A stretch of DNA of 64,000 nt, taken from positions 1 to 64,000 of the forward strand of contig JAHBWT010000006.1 of the NCBI GenBank assembly GCA_019636815.1, given 5' to 3'. Below the pieces are notes generated by a model. It searched no databases. It was not told where the DNA came from and saw only the letters and a program-made list of their open reading frames with translations. A program made the translations under genes and the position numbers. This document shows, piece after piece, positions 18,776 through 27,248 of this stretch (within the stretch, counting starts at the first letter, position 1; the number at the start of each line of letters is the position of its first letter). The stretch comes from Nitrospira sp. Its GTDB lineage: Bacteria > Nitrospirota > Nitrospiria > Nitrospirales > Nitrospiraceae.

Positions 18776-19306
18776 ATGATTGCCACGCACATAGAGCCGA
18801 CGGCGACGTTGGCACAACTGCAAGAATCCAAGCCCGAGAGAGTGACGATTGTGCTGCTCAGTGGCGATCTCGATCGAGCGATGGCGGCGTTTATCATCGC
18901 GACAGGTGCCGCTGCGATGGGAATGCGCGTCACGATGTTTTTTACATTTTGGGGATTGAATGCTATTCGTCGAAGAGGGGCCACCAGTTCGGCAAAAGAT
19001 TGGCTCCGACGGATGTTTGGCCTGCTCAACAAAGGCGGCGCCGACACACTTCCGTTGTCCCGATTCCACTTCGGCGGGTTGGGCACTAAAATGATGCAGA
19101 CGGTCATGAAGCAAAACCGGATGCCCGGGGTACCTGAGTTGATGCAAACGGCTCTCGATCTGGACGTCCGGTTTATCGCCTGCACTACGACGATGGGTCT
19201 CATGGGCATTACCAAAGACACACTGATTGACGGCATTGATCAGTTCGCCGGTGTGACGACGTATCTGGCGGAAGCCAAGCAGGGTAGTGTCAACCTGTTC
19301 ATCTGA
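18776..19306 (+). CDS. DsrE2-type (DsrE/F/DsrH-like) sulfur-carrier protein
   Basis: 176 residues. VTIVLLSGDLDRAMAAFIIA and AMGMRVTMFFTFWGLNAIRR are the DsrE/F-like fold; LDLDVRFIACTTTMGLMGIT carries the conserved Cys that would bear persulfide. Hydrophobic segments mark the DsrE2 subtype, membrane-associated partners of TusA. Followed after about 27 bp by tusA, the standard pairing for moving sulfane sulfur. No rhodanese, Hdr or Dsr genes adjoin it here, so donor and acceptor are unknown. Confidence 0.9.
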   Translation: MIATHIEPTATLAQLQESKPERVTIVLLSGDLDRAMAAFIIATGAAAMGMRVTMFFTFWGLNAIRRRGATSSAKDWLRRMFGLLNKGGADTLPLSRFHFGGLGTKMMQTVMKQNRMPGVPELMQTALDLDVRFIACTTTMGLMGITKDTLIDGIDQFAGVTTYLAEAKQGSVNLFI

Positions 19307-19333
19307 ACCATCAACTCAAACGAGGGCACGTTG

Positions 19334-19579
19334 ATGATGCAAGCCGATGTCAAACTCGATACCTTGGGGTATTTCTGTCCGATGCCGATCATCCTGACGT
19401 CCAAAAAAATAAAAGAGCTGGCATTGGGACAGGTATTGGAAGTTGTCTCCGATGATGAAGGCATTAAAAAGGATATGCCCGCCTGGTGTGAAACCACGGG
19501 TCACCAAATGATGGGCTTGGAAGAAGAGCAGGCGAAGTCTGGTCGGATCTACAAAGCCTTTGTCAAGAAAACCAAATAG
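19334..19579 (+). CDS. TusA-family sulfur carrier
   Basis: About 81 residues; start at the ATG at 19334 or the next codon, both behind CGAGGGCACG. LDTLGYFCPMPIILTSKKIK contains the CPxP motif whose Cys accepts sulfur from a cysteine desulfurase or rhodanese; the rest follows the TusA/YedF fold (LEVVSDDEGIKKDMPAWCET). Acts with the DsrE2 protein just upstream. A strong terminator follows, so this pair forms its own transcript. Confidence 0.92.
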   Translation: MMQADVKLDTLGYFCPMPIILTSKKIKELALGQVLEVVSDDEGIKKDMPAWCETTGHQMMGLEEEQAKSGRIYKAFVKKTK

Positions 19580-19608
19580 TCGGATCTGTCGAAGATTCGG
19601 AGAGCACG

Positions 19609-19645
19609 AAAGCCGGAAGGACGATATTCGGTCCTCCGGCTTTTT
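19609..19645 (+). terminator. Intrinsic terminator after tusA
   Basis: Stem AAAGCCGGAAGGAC / GTCCTCCGGCTTT (one bulged A) with loop GATATTCG, followed by TTTTTCG. Confidence 0.85.
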
Positions 19646-19665
19646 CGTTTTACCCCAGACGGTGC

Positions 19666-21132
19666 ATGAACCAAATCGTCGAATGTGTCCCCAACTTTAG
19701 TGAAGGTCGCAATCCAGCGACGATTCAGGCGCTGATCGATGCCGTGACCTCGACCGCGGGTGTCGCGCTATTGGACCACTCGATGGATACGGATCACCAT
19801 CGAGCTGTGTTGACGTTCTGCGGAACCCCTGCTGCCATCGTTGAGGCCGCGTTTCGTGCGATTCGGATCGCGACCGATCTTATTGATTTGCGGACACCTA
19901 TCGGCGTCCATCCTCGCATCGGAGCGACCGATGTGGTGCCGTTCATACCAATCAGAGGCACAACTATGCAGGACTGCGTCCAACTTGCCAAGCGACTGGG
20001 AGGAAGAGTTGGACGCGAGCTTGAGATCCCCGTCTTCTTATACGAGAGTGCGGCAGCTCACCCCGACCATGTCCCACTGGAGGCCGTCAGACGAGGAGGA
20101 CTTGAAGGCTTGGCTTTCCGCATGGCTTCCGATCCTGATTGGACACCGGACTTCGGCCCGCCTCGCCTTCATCAGAGCGCGGGAGCAATCGCGATCGGCG
20201 CGCGCCCCCCCCTTATCGCCTACAATGTAAACCTTCGCTCCAGCGACGTTGAAATTGCCCGATCCATTGCCAGGGTGATCCGTCAATCGAGTGGAGGGTT
20301 GTCCCATCTGAAAGCGATCGGCGTAGAGCTAGCCAGTCGCGGCCTGGTTCAGGTTGCGATGAATTTGACCAATTACCAAGTCACTCCGATCCACACCGCT
20401 CTGCAGGCTGTCAAAACCGAAGCCGCAAAGCATGGAATAGAGGTGGCTGGAAGTGAACTGATCGGATTGGTACCACAGGCAGCATTGGACCAAGCTGCGG
20501 CCGCTTTGCTGAATCTAAGCCGATTCGATTCCGGCCATATACTGGAAACACGAATAGCTGAAACGATACTGAAAAAAGACGAGGCCGAACAAACCCTGTC
20601 GAACTTTCTCGCCGCAGTAGCGGAAGCCAAACCAACACCAGCCGGCGGCAGTGTTGCGGCGCTCGTCGGAGCCTTGGCCGCCTCATTGGGAGTAATGGGC
20701 GCCCGCCTCAGCCAGCAATCGGACAGCACCGCCCGCCTCCTCGAATTGAGCCTGCAACTCCATCGCCTCGTTCACGAAGACATGGACGCGTATGAGAGAC
20801 TGAGTACCGCTTATAGAATCCCTCAACATCGGCCCGACCGATCCGTTGCAGTTTCCAAGGCGCTCCAACGGGCCACCGAGGTACCCATGGAGATTGTCGA
20901 GGCCGCTTGCGAAGTAGGACGGTACCTTGTTGCGGTGCGCGAGAAGGTAAAGCCAGCCGTCCGCTCAGACCTCACCGTGGGCCTCACCATGGCCATTGCA
21001 GCAGCCCAGGCCGGCTTATCCACGGTCAAGGCCAACATTGAATCTCCAATAAATCATCAGCTTATGGAGATTATCCGGGCCAGAATAGCAAAAGCCATCA
21101 CTAATCTTGATGAACTGAGGGGGTTGTGCTAG
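19666..21132 (+). CDS. ftcD: Bifunctional glutamate formimidoyltransferase / formimidoyl-THF cyclodeaminase
   Basis: 488 residues in two parts. Residues 1-300 are the formiminotransferase (IVECVPNFSEGRNPATIQAL, DTDHHRAVLTF, GVHPRIGATDVVPFIPI, VAMNLTNYQVTP). Residues 310-488 are the cyclodeaminase (AEAKPTPAGGSVAALVGALA, then NIESPINHQL). Together they feed formimino groups from histidine breakdown into 5,10-methenyl-THF. No hut genes lie beside it, so it may serve a general one-carbon role. The fused form is seen in animals and many bacteria. Confidence 0.93.
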   Translation: MNQIVECVPNFSEGRNPATIQALIDAVTSTAGVALLDHSMDTDHHRAVLTFCGTPAAIVEAAFRAIRIATDLIDLRTPIGVHPRIGATDVVPFIPIRGTTMQDCVQLAKRLGGRVGRELEIPVFLYESAAAHPDHVPLEAVRRGGLEGLAFRMASDPDWTPDFGPPRLHQSAGAIAIGARPPLIAYNVNLRSSDVEIARSIARVIRQSSGGLSHLKAIGVELASRGLVQVAMNLTNYQVTPIHTALQAVKTEAAKHGIEVAGSELIGLVPQAALDQAAAALLNLSRFDSGHILETRIAETILKKDEAEQTLSNFLAAVAEAKPTPAGGSVAALVGALAASLGVMGARLSQQSDSTARLLELSLQLHRLVHEDMDAYERLSTAYRIPQHRPDRSVAVSKALQRATEVPMEIVEAACEVGRYLVAVREKVKPAVRSDLTVGLTMAIAAAQAGLSTVKANIESPINHQLMEIIRARIAKAITNLDELRGLC

Positions 21133-21135
21133 ACT
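21107..21135 (+). promoter_or_regulatory. Predicted sigma70 promoter for rpsU
   Basis: TTGATG at 21107-21112, a 17 bp spacer and TAGACT at 21130-21135, inside the last codons of ftcD and about 70 bp before rpsU. Confidence 0.4.
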
Positions 21136-21204
21136 CCGCCCCCGAATTCATGAGGATCATACGCAGCAGGCTGACCTGGCCTGAGAAAGTCGAAAGCCAA
21201 CCGA

Positions 21205-21399
21205 ATGGAAATCAAGGTTTTTAACAACAACGTTGAAAAAGCCCTCAAGGTCGCGAAAAAGAAATTGGCGGGAGAGGGTCTGTTCCGCGAGCTAAAACGT
21301 CGTCGTTTCTATGAGAAGCCCAGCGTCAGGAAGAAAGCCAAACAGCGCGAAGCGCAGAGGCGTCGACAAAAGTGGCTCTCCAAGCGGAGACCTGACTAG
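21205..21399 (+). CDS. rpsU: 30S ribosomal protein S21
   Basis: 64 residues, MEIKVFNNNVEKALKVAKKK, then LFRELKRRRFYEKPSVRKK and a basic tail, the S21 pattern. Small-subunit protein near the anti-Shine-Dalgarno end of 16S rRNA, assisting initiation. Its usual neighbours (dnaG, rpoD) are absent; nth follows. Confidence 0.95.
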   Translation: MEIKVFNNNVEKALKVAKKKLAGEGLFRELKRRRFYEKPSVRKKAKQREAQRRRQKWLSKRRPD

Positions 21400-21462
21400 G
21401 CATACCCTGACAGTCTTCGCATCCTCCTCGGTATTTGTCTCCTTCGTTTTCATGCAGGTCTG

Positions 21463-22122
21463 ATGCGCCGAGATGAAATCCACGAGGCGATCCGACTTGT
21501 CAGGCAAGAGGTTTGCCGGTGGCAAGAACCGGTCCTCGGCGTCGTCGCCAAGCAGTCCGACCGAGACCCATTTTTGATCCTCATCTCCTGTCTCCTGAGC
21601 CTTCGCACAAAAGACAAGACCACACGGGAAGCCAGTGATCGATTGTTTGCCCTGGCGCGCACCCCGGCATCCTTGCTGAAGCTGCCCCTGAAAAAGATCG
21701 AACAAGCGATTTATCCGGTCGGATTCTACCGAACGAAGGCCAAATCAATTCACCAAATTTGCCGCCGGCTGATCGATGAGTACGGAGGCATGGTACCGGA
21801 CTCCATCGACGAGTTGGTGACACTCCCAGGAGTTGGAAGAAAGACCGCCAATCTGGTTGTCACCGTAGGATTTCAAAAGCCGGGAATTTGCGTCGATGTG
21901 CATGTCCACCGCATCAGCAACCGGTGGGGCTATATCAAAACAAAGACGCCGGAAGAATCAGAAAAGGCCCTCAGGCGCAAGCTCCCCAAAGAGTACTGGA
22001 TCACCTACAACGACCTCCTCGTCCCCTATGGACAAAATCTTTGCTTTCCGGTTTCGCCGCTCTGTAGCCGCTGCAAGCTGGCCGAGCTCTGCGATCGGGT
22101 CGGAGTAACGAGATCGCGCTAG
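21463..22122 (+). CDS. nth: Endonuclease III
   Basis: DNA glycosylase/AP lyase of 219 residues for oxidised pyrimidines. Helix-hairpin-helix VTLPGVGRKTANLVVTVGF, catalytic Lys region (LSLRTKDKTTREAS) and catalytic Asp (CVDVHVHRISNR). The C-terminal [4Fe-4S] cysteines are C(FPVSPL)C(SR)C(KLAEL)C, the C-x6-C-x2-C-x5-C form, complete. Stands 63 bp after rpsU. Confidence 0.95.
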   Translation: MRRDEIHEAIRLVRQEVCRWQEPVLGVVAKQSDRDPFLILISCLLSLRTKDKTTREASDRLFALARTPASLLKLPLKKIEQAIYPVGFYRTKAKSIHQICRRLIDEYGGMVPDSIDELVTLPGVGRKTANLVVTVGFQKPGICVDVHVHRISNRWGYIKTKTPEESEKALRRKLPKEYWITYNDLLVPYGQNLCFPVSPLCSRCKLAELCDRVGVTRSR

Positions 22123-22146
22123 TGGCGGAAGGTGCGGCGTAGGCGG

Positions 22147-22566
22147 TCAAATAAACAGCTTCGTTTCGGCCTCGGCAGTCAGCGAAAGGATGGCCGGCAG
22201 CCCCAGGACCTCATCGACATTTTTTTCGACCGCGCCCGCGTCCACGCCCATATATTCCAACCCCGCGCTGCAGGCGATCAGCCGAAGCTTTCCTACATGT
22301 TTGGCGTCCTGGAACATCTCTGAGATCTTCGGCACATTTTTTTCTTTGAGCAGCCGAGCAACCTCCTCAGCCGATTCAGCATATTCCGATGGAAAATCAA
22401 CCTGATCGATTTTGCCTTCCGCGAGTTTCTTGATCGTCCAGAACAACAACACAACGATGACTTCTTTGCCCATTGCGGCGGCCGTCATACCAAGCGTCGC
22501 AACCTGGTGCAGCTTATCGTACGTCGCATTGTGGGCAAAGATCACAAACTTCTGTGTCGTCGACAT
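22147..22566 (-). CDS. DsrE family protein
   Basis: 139 residues, KFVIFAHNATYDKLHQVATL, GMTAAAMGKEVIVVLLFWTI and LRLIACSAGLEYMGVD: the DsrE/F fold with a single Cys in the position of the persulfide residue (RLIACSAG). Likely a sulfur-transfer or regulatory protein. Its ATG lies two bases after the stop of an upstream exported-protein gene that is broken by an amber codon. Convergent with nth. Confidence 0.85.
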   Translation of the reverse strand: MSTTQKFVIFAHNATYDKLHQVATLGMTAAAMGKEVIVVLLFWTIKKLAEGKIDQVDFPSEYAESAEEVARLLKEKNVPKISEMFQDAKHVGKLRLIACSAGLEYMGVDAGAVEKNVDEVLGLPAILSLTAEAETKLFI

Positions 22567-22568
22567 TT

Positions 22569-22922
22569 CTAGTTCTTCTGTGCGCGAGTTCTCACGCTGT
22601 TCACATAGTCGGAAACGGCCGCATCGATTTCCGCGGCAGTCAATGGACGATCATGTATCTCACCTTCATCGATACGATATCGATCATGATCGTTCTCCTG
22701 CCTGATGACGACCGCGTTCTCAGGAGTCACATCGATCAGCATAAACCATTCCTTCGCTTCTTGTGAAATAACGACCTATTTGCCGGCTCCCTTTCTTGTC
22801 ATCTCGATCCGAAGGTCGTCCCCGACATCAGCGGCCGTGCCCGCAAGCGAAGCGAACCAGACCATCGATATCAGCCCGAGCAGAATCCCTACAGCCACGG
22901 AGTACGGTCGGGAGAGTGTCAT
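22569..22922 (-). pseudogene. Small exported protein interrupted by an in-frame TAG
   Basis: From the ATG at 22922 one frame runs 117 codons to the TAG at 22569. It begins with a signal peptide (SVAVGILLGLISMVWFASLA, cleavage near AGTAA) and ends DYVNSVRTRAQKN, but codon 49 (22776-22778) is TAG, between RKGAGK and VVISQEAKEW. A short restart at the ATG at 22742, six bases after AAGGAA, would make a 57-residue protein without signal peptide. The gene ends two bases before the DsrE gene, so they were probably one operon. Family not recognised. Either a true nonsense mutation or a base error. Confidence 0.6.
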
Positions 22923-23030
22923 GTCGCGGCTCCATGCCCGGTGATTATAGCGAGCCCAACTGCGTAAACACGAGACTTCGCCTTAGCATCGCCTTGAGGG
23001 GCGCGCAGGCCCATGTTAGGATGCCGCCCG

Positions 23031-23462
23031 ATGGATTGGCTTCTTACGACGGTTCAGCAGTACGTCTCGACCGAAACACTCGTAACCTTAACGGCGCTCT
23101 CGGTGGTCTTCTTTATCGGATCGCTGATCGCCATCCCGTTCATCCTTGTCCGGCTTCCGACAGATTTCTTCGATACGCGTGTTCCGCGCCGCTGGATGGA
23201 AAATCATCACCCGGTGCTTCGACTATTCGGCCACCTCGTGAAGAACGTGATCGGGGCCATCTTTCTGTTCGTCGGGTTTTTAATGTTGTTCTTGCCGGGC
23301 CAGGGCATTCTCACCATGTTGATCGGTGTGACCATGCTGGATTTTCCCGGCAAGCGAAAGTTGGAGGCGAGGATGATCGGCCAACCGGCGGTGCTGAACA
23401 CCGTCAACAGTATGCGTCAGAAGTTCGGGAAGCCACCGCTCACAATTGCGCCGCAACCGTGA
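23031..23462 (+). CDS. PGPGW-like integral membrane protein
   Basis: 143 residues; the ATG at 23031 follows AGGATG. Two hydrophobic segments (TLTALSVVFFIGSLIAIPFI and VIGAIFLFVGFLMLFLPGQG), the second leading into LPGQGILTMLIGVTMLDFPG, the pattern of the transmembrane PGPGW family (the loop here is PGQG). Function unknown. Precedes polA by about 90 bp. Confidence 0.75.
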   Translation: MDWLLTTVQQYVSTETLVTLTALSVVFFIGSLIAIPFILVRLPTDFFDTRVPRRWMENHHPVLRLFGHLVKNVIGAIFLFVGFLMLFLPGQGILTMLIGVTMLDFPGKRKLEARMIGQPAVLNTVNSMRQKFGKPPLTIAPQP

Positions 23463-23555
23463 AAACGCAACTCGCTCGCTCTTCCCGATCGACCCTCAAA
23501 CGTCGTAAGAAGTCTATTTCTGAACGCTCACCAAACCGGAGGATAGACTCCATCC

Positions 23556-26213
23556 ATGTCTGACGCGATAGACTCAAGGAAGATCCTCTACCTGATCGAC
23601 GGCAGCGCCTACATTTATCGGGCCTTCTTTGCCCTGCCGGCGCTGAACAATTCAAAAGGTCTCCAGACCAACGCGATCTACGGATTCATGACCACCCTCC
23701 TCAAGATTATCCGCGAACACAAGCCGGATGGTCTAGCAATCGCCTTCGACGAAAAGGGACCGACCGCCCGACACGAGGAATTCAAAGACTATAAGGCGCA
23801 GCGACCGCCGATGCCGGACGGCATGAAAGCGCAGATCCCATACATTCATCGGGCAGTGGAGGCGCTGAACATTCCCGCCGTGAGGCAGGTCGGATATGAA
23901 GCGGACGATCTGATCGGCACGTTGGCCCGGCAGGCGGAGCACGCCGGCTACGACGTCGTGATCGTCACAGGTGACAAGGACATGCTGCAGTTACTGACTC
24001 CACACGTTCGCATCTACGATCCGGTGAAAGATAAGTGGTCTGGTGCTGCAGAATGTGTGGCGAAGTTCGGAGTCGAGCCTGGACGCGTGGTTGAAATCAT
24101 GGGATTGATGGGAGATGCCAGCGACAACATTCCCGGTGTAAAGGGAATCGGCGAGAAAACCGCGATCAAGCTGATCGCGCAGTTCGGCACGATCGAGGAA
24201 CTGTTGTGCCGCCTCGACGAGGTGACACCGCTCCGCATCAAGACCCTGCTCACTGAGCAGGCGGATCATGCTCGCCTGAGCCGGAAACTGGCAACCATCG
24301 ATACACAGAGCCCGGTTGAATTTCATCCGGACTCCTATCGGATCAAGCCGCCGCACGACGAGCAACTGACCAGCCTGCTTCGCGAGCTGGAATTCACATC
24401 CCTTCTCAAAAGTCTACAGTCATCGCCGAAGCAGCAGGAAATGAAGCCTCATGATACGACCGTCATCGAAGACGAAGCGGCTGCACAACGATTTGTCGGC
24501 AGCTTACCAAAAGACGCGCCCCTCGGCGTACACTGTTTGTTGGCCGGCCAATCAGGCGTCCATGCAGATGTGCTCGGCCTAGCCCTCTCCACCGACGGTC
24601 AAACGGCCTTTGTTCCGATCGACGTTCACACGTTCATGCGGCCGATTCTGTCACTTCTGCACGATACACACAGAACCAAAGTCGTGCACGACCTCAAAGG
24701 AACCCTGCTCGCCTTCCATCGAATAGGTGTCCGCTTGGTCCCTCCCTACATGGACACGATGATCGGAGACTATTTGCTCAATCCGAATCGCCGCGACCAT
24801 GGCCTCGAAACGATTGCCTTGGAGCGGTTGGGAGAACGACTGGGATCAGGAAACCATGAGAAGGCACAGCCACAATCGCTTTTCGAGGTCGACACCGGCT
24901 CCCGCGAGGCGGCAACAGAGGCTGCCGCCGTCTTGGCTAAGCTCGGCCCGATCCTGACAGAACAGTTAAGAGAGCAAGGGAGCTTGCACCTCTTCAACGA
25001 GGTTGAGATGCCACTCGTGCCAGCGTTGGCCGACATCGAGCGGAATGGGTTTCTGCTGGATGTCCAAGGGCTCCATGAACTGAGCAAGGAACTCGAACGG
25101 GAACTCGATCGCATGATGGAGACCATCGCCGGGATGGCCGGCGGCGAGTTCAACATCAATTCGCCGAAACAACTCGCGACGGTCCTCTTCGACAAGCTCG
25201 GCTTGAAGCCGATCCGCAAGACCAAAACCGGCTACTCCACCGACGAAGATACCCTGACGCAACTCGCGACGCGCCATGAACTGCCCGCGCAGATTCTCAA
25301 TTACCGAAGTCTCAGCAAGCTCAAGTCGACCTATGTGGATGCCCTCCCCGAACTCGTCAGGCCGGAGACGAAACGGCTCCACACCTCCTTGAATCAGACC
25401 GTCGCCGCCACCGGACGCCTCTCGTCCACCGATCCCAATCTTCAAAACATTCCCGTGAAAGGCGATTATGGCCTCCGCATCCGCGAAGCCTTTATTGTCC
25501 CCAAAAGCCATGAACTCCTCTGCGCGGACTACAGCCAGATCGAGCCGCGCATTCTCGCCCATCTCTCGCAAGATCCACGCTTGCTGTCCATCTTTACTCA
25601 GGGAGAGGATATCCACATGGCTACAGCCATGGAGATCTTCGGCCTCCTCTCCAATCAAATCACCAGAGACATGCGCCGGACCGCCAAGACCGTCGTCTTT
25701 GGCATCGTCTACGGCATCAGCCCGTTCGGCCTGTCCCAGAACTTAGGCGTCTCCCAAGCCGAAGCCAAGAAATATATCGACACCTTCTTTGAACGATTCG
25801 CTGCCGTACGAGCCCTGATGGACCGGAACATCGCCGAAGGACGAGAGAAGGGCTACACGACGACCATCCTGGGCCGCCGACGGCCGATTCCCGAGTTGCA
25901 GAGTAGTGACCCCACACAACGCAGCTTCGGCGAGCGCATGGCGGTCAATAGCCCTATCCAAGGTTCCGCTGCGGATTTAATCAAAGTAGCCATGATCAAC
26001 GTTCACAAGAAGCTCCACGAAGAGCTGCCGCACGTCAAGATGATCCTCCAAGTCCACGACGAACTCATCTTCGAGGTACCGGATCATGATCTGGAGGAAG
26101 CGAAGCGGTTGGTAAAACAGGAAATGGAAGGCGTCGGTACACAGTTAGGCTTGTCAGTGCCGCTCAAAGTGGACCTGGGCGTCGGCAAAAACTGGCGAGT
26201 CGCGCATCCCTAA
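23556..26213 (+). CDS. polA: DNA polymerase I
   Basis: 885 residues. The 5'-3' exonuclease domain is intact (LIDGSAYIYRAFFALPALNN, GYEADDLIGTLAR, VTGDKDMLQLL, GDASDNIPGVKGIGEKTAIK). The polymerase domain has TGRLSSTDPNLQNIP, ADYSQIEPRILAHLS, RRTAKTVVFGIVYGISPFGL and VHDELIFEVP. The middle 3'-5' exonuclease domain looks degenerate: the position of the DxE motif reads GVHCLLAGQSGVHADVLGLA, and the downstream Asp motifs are partly missing. It probably lacks proofreading, as in several other bacterial Pol I enzymes. Acts in Okazaki fragment processing and excision repair. Confidence 0.96.
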   Translation: MSDAIDSRKILYLIDGSAYIYRAFFALPALNNSKGLQTNAIYGFMTTLLKIIREHKPDGLAIAFDEKGPTARHEEFKDYKAQRPPMPDGMKAQIPYIHRAVEALNIPAVRQVGYEADDLIGTLARQAEHAGYDVVIVTGDKDMLQLLTPHVRIYDPVKDKWSGAAECVAKFGVEPGRVVEIMGLMGDASDNIPGVKGIGEKTAIKLIAQFGTIEELLCRLDEVTPLRIKTLLTEQADHARLSRKLATIDTQSPVEFHPDSYRIKPPHDEQLTSLLRELEFTSLLKSLQSSPKQQEMKPHDTTVIEDEAAAQRFVGSLPKDAPLGVHCLLAGQSGVHADVLGLALSTDGQTAFVPIDVHTFMRPILSLLHDTHRTKVVHDLKGTLLAFHRIGVRLVPPYMDTMIGDYLLNPNRRDHGLETIALERLGERLGSGNHEKAQPQSLFEVDTGSREAATEAAAVLAKLGPILTEQLREQGSLHLFNEVEMPLVPALADIERNGFLLDVQGLHELSKELERELDRMMETIAGMAGGEFNINSPKQLATVLFDKLGLKPIRKTKTGYSTDEDTLTQLATRHELPAQILNYRSLSKLKSTYVDALPELVRPETKRLHTSLNQTVAATGRLSSTDPNLQNIPVKGDYGLRIREAFIVPKSHELLCADYSQIEPRILAHLSQDPRLLSIFTQGEDIHMATAMEIFGLLSNQITRDMRRTAKTVVFGIVYGISPFGLSQNLGVSQAEAKKYIDTFFERFAAVRALMDRNIAEGREKGYTTTILGRRRPIPELQSSDPTQRSFGERMAVNSPIQGSAADLIKVAMINVHKKLHEELPHVKMILQVHDELIFEVPDHDLEEAKRLVKQEMEGVGTQLGLSVPLKVDLGVGKNWRVAHP

Positions 26214-26236
26214 CTCACACACATGGGAGGTGACAT

Positions 26237-26494
26237 ATGCTGACCATACGCATTTCAGTTGCGTGGACGATAGCACTCGTCAGTCTGGGAGCCCTTGGCC
26301 TTTTGCTCATCTTGGGCCAACCGTTCGCTGTCAAGGCGCAGGAGCCGAAACGGTTTCAGTACCGAATCGTCGAGGTGCTGCCTGATACCCAAAATATGCA
26401 AACCACGCTGAACGAGTTTGGATCAAGCGGATGGGAGTTGGTGGCGGTCCCGATGGGAAGCATGACGGAGCCGAGGCTGATCTTTAAGAAGTGA
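26237..26494 (+). CDS. Small exported DUF4177-like protein
   Basis: 85 residues; start follows GGGAGGTGACAT. Signal peptide (ISVAWTIALVSLGALGLLLI ... AVKAQ), then a mature part of about 50 residues, FQYRIVEVLPDTQNMQTTLN and FGSSGWELVAVPMGS, whose Leu-Asn ... GWELV pattern resembles DUF4177. Periplasmic; role unknown. Confidence 0.7.
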   Translation: MLTIRISVAWTIALVSLGALGLLLILGQPFAVKAQEPKRFQYRIVEVLPDTQNMQTTLNEFGSSGWELVAVPMGSMTEPRLIFKK

Positions 26495-26663
26495 CGCACG
26501 AAACTGAATCGCTGAGCTCGGTTACATATATATCGACAGTTTGCAAGACGGCCCGTTCTTTTTGAGTCTTGCGTGTTCAATTACCTGTTCCCCTTTCTTT
26601 TGCCCGAAAGAGGATCTTATGTTGCACCTGTCGATTCATGAGACAGAACTCGCTGGCATCTCC

Positions 26664-27060
26664 CTCGAAAACGATGGCATCTCAAAAGTAGAGTAGACTG
26701 GCAGCTTCGGCGGTCTTCGACGAAAGGAATGGACCCATGAAGCGATCAAAGTTTAGCGAAGAGCAGATTGTCTACCCCCTTCGACAAGCCGAATCGAGCA
26801 CCCCGATTGGGGATCTGTGCGGCAACACTGGACTGCCGAGCAAGCCTTCTCCGCCTGGAAAAAGAAGTACGCGCATCTATGGGTCAGCGAGCTGCGGCGG
26901 CTCTGGCAGGTGGAAAAAGAGAACCGCCGCTCGAAGTGGCTGGTGCCCGATCTCTCGCTCGATAAGCACATGCTCTCGGAGGCGCTCCGAAAAACAGTCT
27001 GAGGCCTGCCCGCACAGCGCACGGGGCACCTGACGCCGAGTGAGTTTATCAGCCCACGTC
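26664..27060 (+). mobile_element. IS3-family remnant with broken orfA
   Basis: The left end (TCGAAAACGATGGCATCTC, AAAGTAGAGTAGACTGG) matches that at 9196. From the ATG at 26737 orfA reads MKRSKFSEEQIVYPLRQAES then loses frame after about 28 codons; the remainder continues one frame over as TAEQAFSAWKKKYAHLWVSE and ends LSLDKHMLSEALRKTV at 27002. orfB is missing: downstream 27003-27248 has no coding sequence I can recognise. Not mobile by itself. Confidence 0.85.
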
Positions 27061-27248
27061 AGGACGAACGAAAACATCCACTTGGTCGATAGACACCACC
27101 TTCGAGAGTTCAGGTTTCATGCATGAGATTACGGTACCATTTGTCACGTTTCTAGTCCTATCCCGCACCGCTTGTTTTGTGACTCCTCGTGGATACATTC
27201 TTCCCATTGCTTCATCTCCCGCTTGATTAGCCGGAGCCGCTCAGCACC

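Noticed and set aside
22776-22778. Pyrrolysine-type recoding at TAG
   Set aside because: No pylT, pylS or methylamine methyltransferase genes in the window, and the protein is not a known pyrrolysine family; nonsense mutation or error is simpler.
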